From: Smittia aterrima
Lineage: Eukaryota > Arthropoda > Insecta > Diptera > Chironomidae
Assembly (NCBI GenBank): GCA_033063855.1
Contig: CP093829.1
Coordinates: 568,243 to 632,242 of the forward strand
Direction: 5' to 3'
DNA: 64,000 nt
Numbering within the stretch: position 1 is the first letter of the stretch; each line of letters opens with the position of its first letter. The translations under genes and the position numbers were made by a program. The notes below the pieces were generated by a model. The model made no database searches. It saw only the letters and a list, made by a program, of their open reading frames with translations, and was not told the origin of the DNA. Below, in pieces: positions 1 to 8,940 of this stretch.

Positions 1-199
1 TTTCGGCTTTGTGAGATGGTTGAGAGTCATGCAATGCGGTAAAAGCAACACCCAAACGATTACCCGTCCCACTACTCGTGATGAAGATCCGTATCATGAG
101 TTTATCGGTTGTCGCAATAGAAGTTCAGGCGAAAGGAAAAGTTCAAATTGTAGAAAAAGACATTGCATAGAAATATTTTTGAAGATTAGAGATAAATAG
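1..199 (+). CDS. Possible 3' end of an unrecognised gene
   Basis: An open frame enters from the left edge and stops at 199. It would encode about 65 residues, basic at the end and with several cysteines (a C-x-N-R then N-C-R-K-R-H-C stretch). The first possible ATG in frame lies at residue 9 or so, and no family is recognised. AT-rich DNA with AATAAA-like strings follows at about 340-365, which would fit a 3' UTR. This may be the last exon of a gene outside the window or a chance open frame; I cannot tell which. Confidence 0.25.
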   Translation, partial: FGFVRWLRVMQCGKSNTQTITRPTTRDEDPYHEFIGCRNRSSGERKSSNCRKRHCIEIFLKIRDK

Positions 200-891
200 A
201 TTTCTATAAATTTTTAAATATTCAAATGTCATGGGCGTGTTATTTGAAGAGATTCCTGTCAACTCAAAAGCAATTTCAATGTTTTATCGTCGATGTTTAG
301 TAAAACATTGAAAGTCCTTTGATGCAACTGAAAAAAAAAATTAATAAATTTTGTGAATTAATAAATTCTGAAATTATTTAAATTTTTATCAAAAAAATAT
401 TTCATGAAACATTAATTCATTTTATGCTTTTAAACCTTTATTGATATCAATGAATTCGACGTCATAATAAAAATCATTTTTCTGTGGATCCTGAAATTCA
501 TCAATTTCACACAAACTAAACGTACTCGAGTAGAAAAACAGTGAAAAAAGAGAAAAGTGTAAATATTTTGGATATTGCATCAGTAGAAAAGCTCAATGAG
601 AGTTTCAACGAAGATATCCATTTCGAGCAAAATATTGCGACTGTTTTAGAACCAAAAATTAAAGGTGAGAATCGAAGAGAAGTCAAATAAATTTGTTGAA
701 TTGAAATAAGTTCTGGTTGACGTAAATTGCACATCGATTGAGCTTTTAACATGAAGCTCACAAGTTTTTACTGTCTACAAAGAAATCTTTTCAGTTCCGC
801 GTTGCTTATCGACTGATAACATTTCTCTAAAGATTAATTTTTGTTTTGTATTTTTCTTTTAGAATCAATCGGAGATAGCAACAACTGAAGA

Positions 892-1548
892 ATGCCTAAT
901 AATCACGACTACCAGCCACCAAAGCTTGATTTAACTGCGCCGCCCGCTTACTCAAGAGTTGACTATAATCAGCACCAGACAGTTCAACTTCCCCCAATTG
1001 CAGAGAATGGAGTCAGCAATGCTCATGGAAAATTGCCGTCATACGAAGAAGTGCAGATGGAAAAAATTCTGAATGACGAGTTGACGATCCCACAAATGCT
1101 GAATCCCCCGCCGCCTCCTCCAATTCATCATTCGATGAGAGCGCCGATGCCTAATCAGAGCGATATGGCTTTCATTGCCATTGAATCGGGAGATAACGAG
1201 ATAAGCACTGATAACGGACTTTTGGGAACTGACATCGTGTTTGTCACTGCATTTTTCGTCAGCTTTCTATTCAACTGGGTTGGATTCCTCATGTTGACTT
1301 GCTTCTGTCACACAATCGCTGGACGATATGGTGCGTTATCTGGTTTCGGATTATCACTCGCTAAGTGGACGCTGATCGTTAAACACTCAACTGACTTCTC
1401 ACACAGCTCCAACGATTGGTTGTGGTGGCTTATCATGACGTTCGGTTTTCTTATTTGCATTCGAGCACTTCTTCAATATCTTTCAATTAAAAAGACTTGG
1501 CGAATGCTGTCTTCGTCTGCACAACAAAGACTTCTCTTTTTCTATTAG
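892..1548 (+). CDS. Ndfip: Ndfip, NEDD4 family-interacting membrane adaptor
   Basis: A 218-residue protein in one coding exon. The cytoplasmic N-terminus has two PY motifs, PPAY at residues 17-20 and LPSY at 48-51, the ligands for WW domains of NEDD4-type ubiquitin ligases, followed by a proline run near 91-97. Three hydrophobic segments follow at about 114-136, 143-160 and 178-196, giving the Ndfip1/2 arrangement. Family members are Golgi/endosomal adaptors that recruit and activate NEDD4 ligases (known of the family). The ATG at 892 is preceded by a likely 5' UTR intron, with a GTGAG donor after 664 and a TTTTAG acceptor ending at 862. AATAAA lies near 1638. Length and topology fit a complete gene. 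Confidence 0.9.
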   Translation: MPNNHDYQPPKLDLTAPPAYSRVDYNQHQTVQLPPIAENGVSNAHGKLPSYEEVQMEKILNDELTIPQMLNPPPPPPIHHSMRAPMPNQSDMAFIAIESGDNEISTDNGLLGTDIVFVTAFFVSFLFNWVGFLMLTCFCHTIAGRYGALSGFGLSLAKWTLIVKHSTDFSHSSNDWLWWLIMTFGFLICIRALLQYLSIKKTWRMLSSSAQQRLLFFY

Positions 1549-2360
1549 ACACCATCTCCAGCAAAGTGATTGTGAAAAAAAATATTTTCTCTTGATGTGG
1601 AATTTAGGTTTGGAAGCTCTGAAGTTAAAATTACAAAATAAATGAGAAAAGTTGTCTTGACGACAAAAGTAGAAGAAAAGAAAACATCTCAAAAAGAGCT
1701 TCCAACCTCAAGTTAGCGTCTAAAGTTATCCTGTATCACACCTTTTAACGGACCAGAAGTTTCAATATACACAAAAAAATCTGTAGATCTTCATAGGCGT
1801 GTAATATATTTTTGTACTTCATTCAAGCGCTAAATGGTTCAAACATATTTGATGTTCCCACTTTCCACAAGTAGAAGTTTTAATATTGGTTACCAAGAAT
1901 GATTTGCACAATCATCAACTGACTTTCTAAAGAAAAAGAGAAGATCGTTGATGTCCTTTCGATTCGTCATCTCATTAAAGCAGCAACACGAGAAAGATGA
2001 GTTCTTTGTATCTATCACTTTTTTATTAAATCACTTATTTAGTTCCTAGTATGATTTAAATTGATTTGTTTAGCTTATCGAAATAGTTTTTTACTTCCTC
2101 ATATTGAACTTGCTTTGAGCAGTTGCCAGCAATGAGCGTTGAATTGATTTTCAGTTTAGCTTTGAAGATTATGTTGCTTAGAGTTTTAAGGATTCGCAAA
2201 AGAAAATAAAGTTAAACATAAGCAAAATTTTAATCATCCTATTGAGCTCCCTCCCTTTCCGGTGTCCTCCATAAAGAGATCCCCTAAATAAAAATTGATA
2301 AATATAACACAAAGCATTTTACTAACTTCATGTTTATTCAAAAAAAAAATTCTTTACAAG
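1549..2360. other. Intergenic region, 3' of Ndfip
   Basis: About 0.8 kb with no convincing coding frame. It holds the Ndfip 3' UTR (AATAAA near 1638) and another AATAAA near 2202. I see no repeat or RNA gene here. Confidence 0.5.
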
Positions 2361-2362
2361 AA

Positions 2363-2702
2363 AAAGTCTCTAATCCATTTCTTCAATCCTTGTCACCTGA
2401 GATGATCTAAAAGTCTGAAAAGCATCCCGTTGTCAACATCTTCTTGATTACTTCATTATTGTCTTCAGCTGCGATGTCATCCTAATCGGTTTGCTGCATT
2501 TCTCGTCGATCGCTTTCATCAATTCCTCCAGTGATTTGTGTGACGATCGATGAATATAGTATGAGTTGTACCAAGCATCAATCGATCTGTTTCCACTTAG
2601 AAATACAGAAACTCCAGATCTTCCAATAAGAGGTTTTAGTAGATTTGAAAATGCAAATTCGATTTGATTGTTCTCGAATGAAACAGAACGTAACTTCGGC
2701 AT
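2363..2702 (-). pseudogene. Decayed LRR-BTB copy lacking the BTB part
   Basis: Minus-strand relic related to the two LRR-BTB copies at 3019-3963 and 3874-4818. From 2702 it reads MPKLRSVSFENNQIEF and aligns with the LRR part and the EELMKAIDEKCSKPI region. Small deletions then shift the frame, with a stop at 2448. DNA-level similarity continues to about 2400 (the TSGCFSDF and ISG-K stretch), then jumps directly to the last codons and 3' UTR of the family (equivalent of LEEEKKLLL and the TTTAAAGAATT that follows). The BTB-coding part has therefore been deleted. The 5' end is also missing: the relic abuts the truncated SINE of the palindrome's left arm at about 2703-2716. Non-functional. Confidence 0.7.
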
Positions 2703-2713
2703 GTTAGACTAGC

Positions 2714-2996
2714 GAACGTTGGAGTACATGAGAGCGAACCTGACTGTACACGAGTACTTGTTTCATTTTCATCCCATTCTGACCGTCCAAGAGAATAACT
2801 CTTTGAAGACTTTTTTCTTGCCCAAGGCTGGGATCGAACTTCTGCTCTAACACTCGTTGAGAATGTAGATACAAAATGCTCGTCCCATTACCACTAGGCC
2901 GTCACAGTATGGAACACGGTCCCATATTGCTTTATGCATAATAATATATAATAATAAAATAATATATTATATATAATAATGCTTTATATATATATA
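2714..2996 (-). mobile_element. Truncated inverted copy of the tRNA-related SINE
   Basis: Reverse-complement copy of the first part of the element at 4841-5623, with the same AT-rich leader and the same A-box-like and B-box-like stretches (about 2889-2905 and 2830-2842). It stops at about 2714, next to the decayed LRR copy. It was evidently carried along by the inverted duplication and is not an independent insertion, since the neighbouring gene sequence pairs too. Confidence 0.75.
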
Positions 2997-3018
2997 AGAT
3001 TAGAATTGATTTAATTCT

Positions 3019-3963
3019 TTAAAGCAAAAGTTTCTTTTCCTCTTCAAGTAACTTTACGATGTCGCGACGTTTTTCATAAAGCTTCTTTAGTTTTGCTGGA
3101 TCTTCCATCAATTGCACTGGCAAAGGATCAGGACCCATCTTGGAAATCATTTCAAATGCTTTTTTCTTCAATTCTTTAGCTTTGTGTTGATGGGCGAACA
3201 TGAATATTTTGTAAGCGTTGTCCTGGTTGAGATCGTTGGAAATAATTTCTTCGTAAGCAGATTTCATCTTCGGGATTTTAAATTTTTGAGCAATTGCGAA
3301 ATTCTCCTTTGCGTTGTCTTCATGAATGCTTTCGTTTGTGTAAAGGAAGTGGAGCAAAGATTCAACAGAAATTGGAGTGAAATCATTGATCTTGAGTTCT
3401 GTTTCTTCTTTGTGGTCTTCAAACATTTTAGACATCTCTGAGCTTGTAATAGCAAGAACTGATCGGTGAACATTGAATTCCTTGCCGCCTGAGATGATCT
3501 TAAAATCAGAGAAGCGTCCGGAAGTCCATAACTTCTTGATTCCTTCATTGAAGTCTTCCGCTGCGATGTTGTTTGATGTTATCGGTTTGCTGCGTTTCTC
3601 GTCGATCGTTTTCATTAATTCCTCAAGTGATTTGTGTGATGATCCCCTGCGATCCTTTGAATTGTAACAAGCATCAATGTTTTTGTTTCCGCGAAGATCT
3701 ACTAAAACTCCGATTCTACCAACGAGAGGCTTCAACAAATTTGATGATGCTGCCTCGATTTGATTCTTCTTGAATGAAACACTGCGTAACTTTGGCATGT
3801 TAGTTAACAAATCATCCGGCAATGAAGTTAATTTGCATCCAATAATCCGAAATTCCTCCAACTTTTCGAGTCCTTGCAAGTCTTGTTTCGATATTTCCCG
3901 AATTTGGTGCATTTGGCTTTTTTTTGTTGCATAATCAAAGAAATATCGAAACAAGACTTGCAA
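3019..3963 (-). CDS. LRR-BTB protein, left palindrome copy (5'-truncated)
   Basis: Open frame of about 314 codons. Residues about 25-105 form leucine-rich repeats (LEKLEEFRIIGCKLTSLP, then MPKLRSVSFKKNQI). Residues about 140-240 form a BTB/POZ domain (SDFKIISGGKEFNVHRSVLA ... LLHFLYTNESIHEDNA) with a BACK-like helical tail ending EEEKKLLL. BTB domains mediate dimerisation and often Cullin-3 binding (family knowledge). The frame has no native start: it opens with TTG codons inside the palindrome, residues 7-17 come from the spacer read in the wrong direction, and the first ATG is at 3798, after part of the LRR. It differs from the right copy mostly within the BTB. Either a pseudogene or a short ATG-3798 protein. 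Confidence 0.6.
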   Translation of the reverse strand: MQVLFRYFFDYATKKSQMHQIREISKQDLQGLEKLEEFRIIGCKLTSLPDDLLTNMPKLRSVSFKKNQIEAASSNLLKPLVGRIGVLVDLRGNKNIDACYNSKDRRGSSHKSLEELMKTIDEKRSKPITSNNIAAEDFNEGIKKLWTSGRFSDFKIISGGKEFNVHRSVLAITSSEMSKMFEDHKEETELKINDFTPISVESLLHFLYTNESIHEDNAKENFAIAQKFKIPKMKSAYEEIISNDLNQDNAYKIFMFAHQHKAKELKKKAFEMISKMGPDPLPVQLMEDPAKLKKLYEKRRDIVKLLEEEKKLLL

Positions 3964-4818
3964 GGACTCGAAAAGTTGGAGGAATTTCGGATTATTGGAT
4001 GCAAATTAACTTCATTGCCGGATGATTTGTTAACTAACATGCCAAAGTTACGCAGTGTTTCATTCAAGAAGAATCAAATCGAGGCAGCATCATCAAATTT
4101 GTTGAAGCCTCTCGTTGGTAGAATCGGAGTTTTAGTAGATCTTCGCGGAAACAAAAACATTGATGCTTGTTACAATTCAAAGGATCGCAGGGGATCATCA
4201 CACAAATCACTTGAGGAATTAATGAAAACGATCGACGAGAAATGCATCAAACCGATAACATCAAACAACATCGCAGCGGAAGACTTCAATGAAGGAATCA
4301 AGAAGTTGCGGACTTCGGGATGCTTCTCTGATTTCAAGATCATTTCACGCGACAAGGAATTCAATGTTCACCGAACTATTCTTGTGCTTGGAAGTGAATT
4401 ATTCGCAGAAATCATCGCTGGTCACAAAGATGCAACAGAAATCAAAATAAATGATTTCACTCCAATTGCTGTTGAATCCTTGCTCGACTTCATCTACACA
4501 AACAAGATCATTCACGAAGACAACGCAAAGGAGAATTTCATTATCGCTCGAAAATTCAAGATCCAGAAGATGAAATCAGCTTTTGAAGAAATTCTTTCTA
4601 ACAATCTCAGCGACATCAACGCTTACGACATGTTTTTGTTCGCACATCAAAACGCAGCTGATGAATTAAAGAAAAAATCATTTGAAATGATTTCTAAGAT
4701 GCGTCCTGATCCTTTGCCAGTGCAATTGATGGAAGATCCAGCAAAAATAAAGAAGCTTTATGAAAAACGTCGCGACATCGTAAAGTTACTTGAAGAGGAA
4801 AAGAAACTTTTGCTTTAA
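3874..4818 (+). CDS. LRR-BTB protein, right palindrome copy (5'-truncated)
   Basis: About 314 codons. The LRR part is identical in protein to the left copy; the BTB domain is diverged (VHRTILVLGSELFAEI ... LLDFIYTNKIIHEDNA), and the last 45 residues are nearly identical again. From the spacer onward it carries the genuine upstream residues FPNLVHLAFFCCIIKEISKQDL, which also occur in the detached head at 5839-6135. Further upstream the frame enters the opposite arm, so the true N-terminus is missing. The first ATG is at 4039. The 3' UTR contains the SINE insertion at 4841. The intact BTB frame suggests selection or recent origin. It may be translated from 4039 or be a young pseudogene. Confidence 0.6.
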   Translation: MQVLFRYFPNLVHLAFFCCIIKEISKQDLQGLEKLEEFRIIGCKLTSLPDDLLTNMPKLRSVSFKKNQIEAASSNLLKPLVGRIGVLVDLRGNKNIDACYNSKDRRGSSHKSLEELMKTIDEKCIKPITSNNIAAEDFNEGIKKLRTSGCFSDFKIISRDKEFNVHRTILVLGSELFAEIIAGHKDATEIKINDFTPIAVESLLDFIYTNKIIHEDNAKENFIIARKFKIQKMKSAFEEILSNNLSDINAYDMFLFAHQNAADELKKKSFEMISKMRPDPLPVQLMEDPAKIKKLYEKRRDIVKLLEEEKKLLL

Positions 4819-4826
4819 AGAATTAA

Positions 4827-5637
4827 ATCAATTCTAATCTTATATATATATAAAGCATTATTATATATAATATATTATTTTATTATTATATATTATTATG
4901 CATAAAGCAATATGGGACCGTGTTCCAGACTGTGACGGCCTAGTGGTAATGGGACGAGCATTTTGTATCTACATTCTCAACGAGTGTTAGAGCAGAAGTT
5001 CGATCCCCAGCATTGGGCAAGGAAAAAAAGTCTTCAAAGAGTTATTCTCTTGGACGGTCAGAATGGGATGAAAATGAAACAAGTACTCGTGAACAATCAG
5101 GTTGTACTCCAACGTTCGATGTTGTGACGTCATGAATGCAGGTAGATTAGTAGACTCATTGCAGTCAACGGCGCATTGTTGACGGCGGTCGAACACTACT
5201 GTGTCAGTCATGCTAACACACATGTCACATTCATTGATGTGTTGTTACTTGAGAGTTCGCAATGCGTTAATTTGAGTTTCAAGGAGCTCAAAGGGTCATG
5301 ACTGTAAATGGGGAAAAAATTTCAGCTTCAGAGCATTCCCCTCCGAATGAACCGAACCACACTGTGGATGTAGGCGACGGAGTTCCCTTCCGTCAGGCTA
5401 GTCTCCAAATTGCAATGGCAACTAGGTTGACATCCTAGTCCAAAATCACATCCTTAAATCCTTCCCATCCAATTCCCGAAGGGCAAAACACGCTTCTGCA
5501 GTGAATGCCTAGGGACGGTAAGCAGAAAACATCCATGCCATGAGCAAAGGAAGTTAGGCTGGTCCTCCACGAGGACCATGGCCCTGTCTAGTGCAGAGCC
5601 ATTACCGAAGAATCCATCCATCCATCAATTCTAATCT
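4827..5637. repeat. 14-bp target-site duplication flanking the SINE
   Basis: The string ATCAATTCTAATCT occurs at 4827-4840, just after the stop of the right LRR-BTB copy, and again exactly at 5624-5637, directly after the ATCC-repeat tail of the element. A direct repeat of this length at both ends is the mark of target-primed retrotransposition. The first three bases (ATC) could also belong to the ATCC tail, so the duplication is 11-14 bp. Confidence 0.85.
4841..5623 (+). mobile_element. tRNA-related SINE, about 780 bp
   Basis: Element between two copies of a 14-bp direct repeat. An AT-rich leader (4841-4905) is followed by an RNA polymerase III type-2 promoter-like region: A-box-like CGGCCTAGTGGTAATGG at about 4936-4952 and B-box-like AAGTTCGATCCCC at about 4996-5008. 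An unrelated body follows, then a 3' tail of ATCC repeats at about 5611-5623, probably the part recognised by a partner LINE. No protein is encoded, so it is non-autonomous. It sits in the 3' UTR of the right LRR-BTB copy. The family name is not known to me. The AT-rich leader may be a microsatellite gained at the insertion and not part of the original element. Confidence 0.75.
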
Positions 5638-5838
5638 ACTTAATAAAATTATTTTCTTAAACGTAATCAACAATTTGATTTCTCATTTCGACTTTTCGGT
5701 CAAATTTACTTCTTCTATTACTGCTATCAAATCGTTAGAGTAGAAATTCATCTTGTCGCTGTCTTATCTCTCTCGCAAATAAAACTTGAGCCGCTTCTTC
5801 GTTCTCATCATTTGAAGTAGTGAGCTTAAGTGAAGTAG

Positions 5839-6135
5839 TCACGATGGCCATACGCAAAAGGCCATACGCAAGTCTTGTTTCGATATTTCTTTGATTATGC
5901 AACAAAAAAAAGCCAAATGCACCAAATTCGGGAAATGGTTCTTAAGATCTCGTGAAATGTATTCAAGCTTTGGTCCGTTATTGAAATGAAGTCCTTCGAC
6001 GTCTGCATTTGTTTTTCCAGATCGATGCTTTCCTTTGAACGCTTTAATCACTTGTCCTGGTTCTGTTATTTCAGCGATTTTTACAATGCATTCATACCGA
6101 TCACCAAGAAATAAGAATTCACAGATGGCTTCCAT
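5839..6135 (-). pseudogene. Detached N-terminal part of the LRR-BTB gene
   Basis: Starts with a true ATG at 6135 and encodes MEAICEFLFLGDRYECIVKI followed by a VIKAFKGKH segment, the cysteine-rich head typical of dipteran LRR proteins (C-x-F ... Y-x-C-x-V). It continues into FPNLVHLAFFCCIIKEISKQDL, identical to the start of the right palindrome copy. Similarity stops at about 5872, inside the first LRR; nine unrelated codons and a stop follow, in a stretch where GGCCATACGCAA is duplicated. It is the native 5' part of an LRR-BTB gene whose body is now elsewhere. The break reads CTTGC-GTATGG, so a splice donor there cannot be excluded. Confidence 0.6.
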
Positions 6136-6930
6136 TTCGCTAGAACTTTTAAATTAATATTCGACTTCGAGTAAACGTTGATCCTTTGTTTTGGAATACA
6201 CGAATTTCAATTTTTTTTTGAGCGGTTATATTTTTTAAACGATTTTCATGTCGTATTGTATTAAAATTTTACATGAACCTATAGCAGCCGCTGATGTAAA
6301 CTTACTGACTTTGTTTTCTTTTAAATGTAGTAGCTCGAGGCAATGTCTCTACAATGCCTAACAAAATAAATAATTAAGTTTTCATAGCAAAATCAAATCG
6401 CGCGAATATTTTTGAACTTAATCGCCAAACTGGTATTCCCCTTTGAGAACAGCTGTGATTTCATTTTGTATCGTTCCCCTCAGTCGTAGGAATTTTATGT
6501 AACAAATTAAGTAAATCGTTATCGGAAGCGAAATAAACTTAGTTTATATTCGTGATTAGTGAATTAAAGTATTAAAAGTCCGGGTTTTCCTCTTAACTAT
6601 TCTGAATTCATCGAAAGTCCTTCAGAAAATGATGAAAATAGAAATTTGTCTGTGATAACAAAAAATTTCAAGAAAAATCAAGAAATTTACAAAGATTTTG
6701 TCTTCTAATGGACAGCTTTCATCAAAATTTGGAGTCGTTTGTTGTCAGTCTTCAGGTATTTTAATTGGTGTCACTCTTCAGGTTGCGGTCATCTGCAACA
6801 GTCTTTAGCCTTCACCCACAAATAAAAAGCGAAAAATATCTCCCGAGTACGAAGCGAAAAGAAAATTTCTTTATTATAAATAAACCCGAATATAAATTGA
6901 CAAACACATCGATTAAAGGTACATTTGACT
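6136..6930. other. Intergenic region upstream of the RTN4IP1-like gene
   Basis: About 0.8 kb between the divergent LRR-BTB head (-) and the oxidoreductase gene (+). It should hold both promoters and the 5' UTR of the latter; CTTCAG-type acceptors near 6752 and 6782 could mark 5' UTR splicing. I see no convincing protein-coding exon. Confidence 0.4.
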
Positions 6931-8675
6931 ATGGCACAAGAGCAAAGCATGCGAGTGTTTAGACAAGCCAGCGATGACGCTAGGGAAATGGCAATGAGGG
7001 TGAGTTAAAGATTTAAATTACGATAAAAAAAAGTATAAACAAAGATTTCATTTTAGGTAATTCACGATCCTGGGTTGAACCAAAATCTTGATCAAATCAA
7101 GGGACAAGCAGAGAGTGCATGGAGAGCACTTCTAGATGTGCTAAGGGCATTAAAAGATGCTGTAAAGACACCGAATGCGTTGCTGGATCAGCTACAAATA
7201 ATATTTCGTGATGAAAGTGAGTTGTTTTCATTTTCTCTTTACTTTAAATTCAATTTCTTTTCATTTTAGTCGCGATGAACAACACTTATTTCGTATTACT
7301 TGGTCTTGGCTTAGGGGCAACTGGTGGTTGTATGATCGGAATGTGGTTGGCAAAGAAAGGAACAGCAAACCCGATAATGAAATCTGTGGCGTGTGTCTCC
7401 TACGTAGGACCTGACAATGTTACATTATCAAAAACAAACCTTCCGCACCTTAAATCGACAGCCGACATTCTCGTTAGAGTTCGGGCTGCTGCAATAAATC
7501 GACTAGATGTAGAGATTGCCAACGGCTATGGAAGAACGCTAAGAAGGATTCTTCAAAGTTACAGTTCATTCAACCCTGAGCTTCCTTTAGTTATTGGTCG
7601 GTCGTGTTCAGGAGTCGTTGAAAATGTCGGGAAGGATGCAAAGAGTGGACTTGAAATTGGCGATGAAGTGTGGCTGGCTTCACCATTCTACGAATCAGGA
7701 TTAGCATCACAGCTAGTCGTAGCTCATGAAACTAGAGTCTCGAGGAAACCTGTGTTGATCGGGTTTGAAGGAGCTGCGAGTCTTCCATACGATGGATGCA
7801 TGGCGATTGATGCTTTAAGACAAGCGAAGCTCACAGAGAATACAACAGTAGGAAAGAAAGTTTTAATTCAAGACGGATGTTCCCCTGTTGGCTGCATTCT
7901 AACGCAACTTGTTAAAAAGTGGGGAGGATACGTCGTCGTAACATGTCATCAAAGATCTGCGCCAGTTGTAAATGCATTAGGTGAGTTTCTCTTCAGGATT
8001 TTGTAAATGTTTTCTTGACTTTCATTTCAAATTGACATGTCTGATCACAGAGGATCGAGGTGACTTTAAAAAACTTAGAAAAAATTTTATATCTGATTGT
8101 ACTTCTTTATCTAAACTTTCATTTAATTTTAGGCGCAGATGAGATCATCACATTCTCCAACGATAGCTTCGAAACAAACTTCTATGAGAAAAGCATCGAA
8201 CAATCATCGTTCTTGAACGAACTGCTAAGCCGAACAGACAGATACGACGTAGTCTTCTTCACAACTCATCTTAACTACAACACAGATTTCGTTAAAAAGT
8301 TTCTAAGTAAAACTGGACTTGTTATTCACGCAACGGAAAAATATTTGCAATCGGACGACTACGGAGTGCTTATGCGAACTTTCTTTAGAGTAAAAATCCT
8401 CAAAAGTTTCATTACATTGAAACTAATTTTATGTTTGCTTTTAGGTTTACGTTAATTTTAAAAGATTAGCATCAAAAATAGTCAACACCGAGCCATCATG
8501 GGCGGACGAGCCGCATCTTTGCCACAACAATCTCGACCAGCTCGCGAACTTAGTCAACGATGAAGTTTTGAACACAGTCGTCGATCAGGTTTATAATCCT
8601 CAGGAAGCTGAACGAGCTGTCGCTCATGTCGTTAGCGAGAAACGAATCGGATCAACGATTATCACGTTTAGATAA
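6931..8675 (+). CDS. RTN4IP1: RTN4IP1-like mitochondrial quinone oxidoreductase
   Basis: Five exons: 6931-6999, 7057-7216, 7270-7980, 8133-8389, 8445-8675; 475 residues. After an unusual N-terminal segment of about 75 residues comes a membrane helix near 81-102. A zinc-free medium-chain dehydrogenase domain follows: GroES-like part (ILVRVRAAAINRLDVEIANG ... LPLVIGRSCSGVVENVG) and Rossmann part. Human RTN4IP1/OPA10 is a mitochondrial NAD(P)H oxidoreductase linked to coenzyme Q (family knowledge). The usual glycine-rich nucleotide loop is altered to QDGCSPVG, keeping only the last glycine, so cofactor binding may be weakened. It ends 265 bp from the convergent lyase gene. Start chosen at the first ATG of exon 1 (ACTATGG context). 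Confidence 0.88.
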
Positions 8676-8940
8676 ACACTTAATTTGCTTACAATCAAAA
8701 TTAAGTCACTGCCAAAAATAAGATTTTTCACTTTCATCATAAATTTCTTCCCATCGTTTGATCCAAGAAGATTAAAACTTTTTCATTCAACTGACCGTTA
8801 ATAAGGGTTTTTGCAAAATAATGTAGCTAACTGAAAATAAATTTTACATTTAATATTTAGATCAATCAAGGCTCCATCAATTTATCCATTTCAAAAAGTT
8901 TCCAATTTCCCTAAATTGAACTTTATTGAATTCCATGAAT

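Larger units (their letters stand above)
2714..5106. repeat. Large inverted repeat (palindrome) with 44-bp spacer
   Basis: Left arm about 2714-3896 and right arm about 3941-5106 are reverse complements around a 44-bp spacer (3897-3940). Coordinates pair as x + y = 7837 without a net indel from the centre out to at least 2901/4936, including the AT-rich microsatellite at 2940-2996/4841-4897. Small indels begin inside the SINE part. Each arm carries an LRR-BTB reading frame, its 3' UTR and the 5' part of a tRNA-related SINE. Similarity is uneven: nearly identical for about 300 bp next to the centre and about 380 bp at the outer end, but clearly diverged in the BTB-coding middle. Confidence 0.93.

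Noticed and set aside
100..175. TGF-beta-like cysteine-knot start in the left-edge frame
   Set aside because: The CRKRH string resembles the start of a TGF-beta domain, but the frame ends about 17 residues later and no other knot cysteines follow.
4930..5030. A functional tRNA gene
   Set aside because: A- and B-box-like stretches are present, but I cannot fold a cloverleaf with proper acceptor and anticodon stems, and the unit continues into a SINE body with a tail and target-site duplication.
2714..5106. Palindrome as an assembly artefact
   Set aside because: A false inverted join would give uniformly identical arms. Here the middle differs at many sites while both frames stay open, so two real copies exist. 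Only long reads can close this fully.
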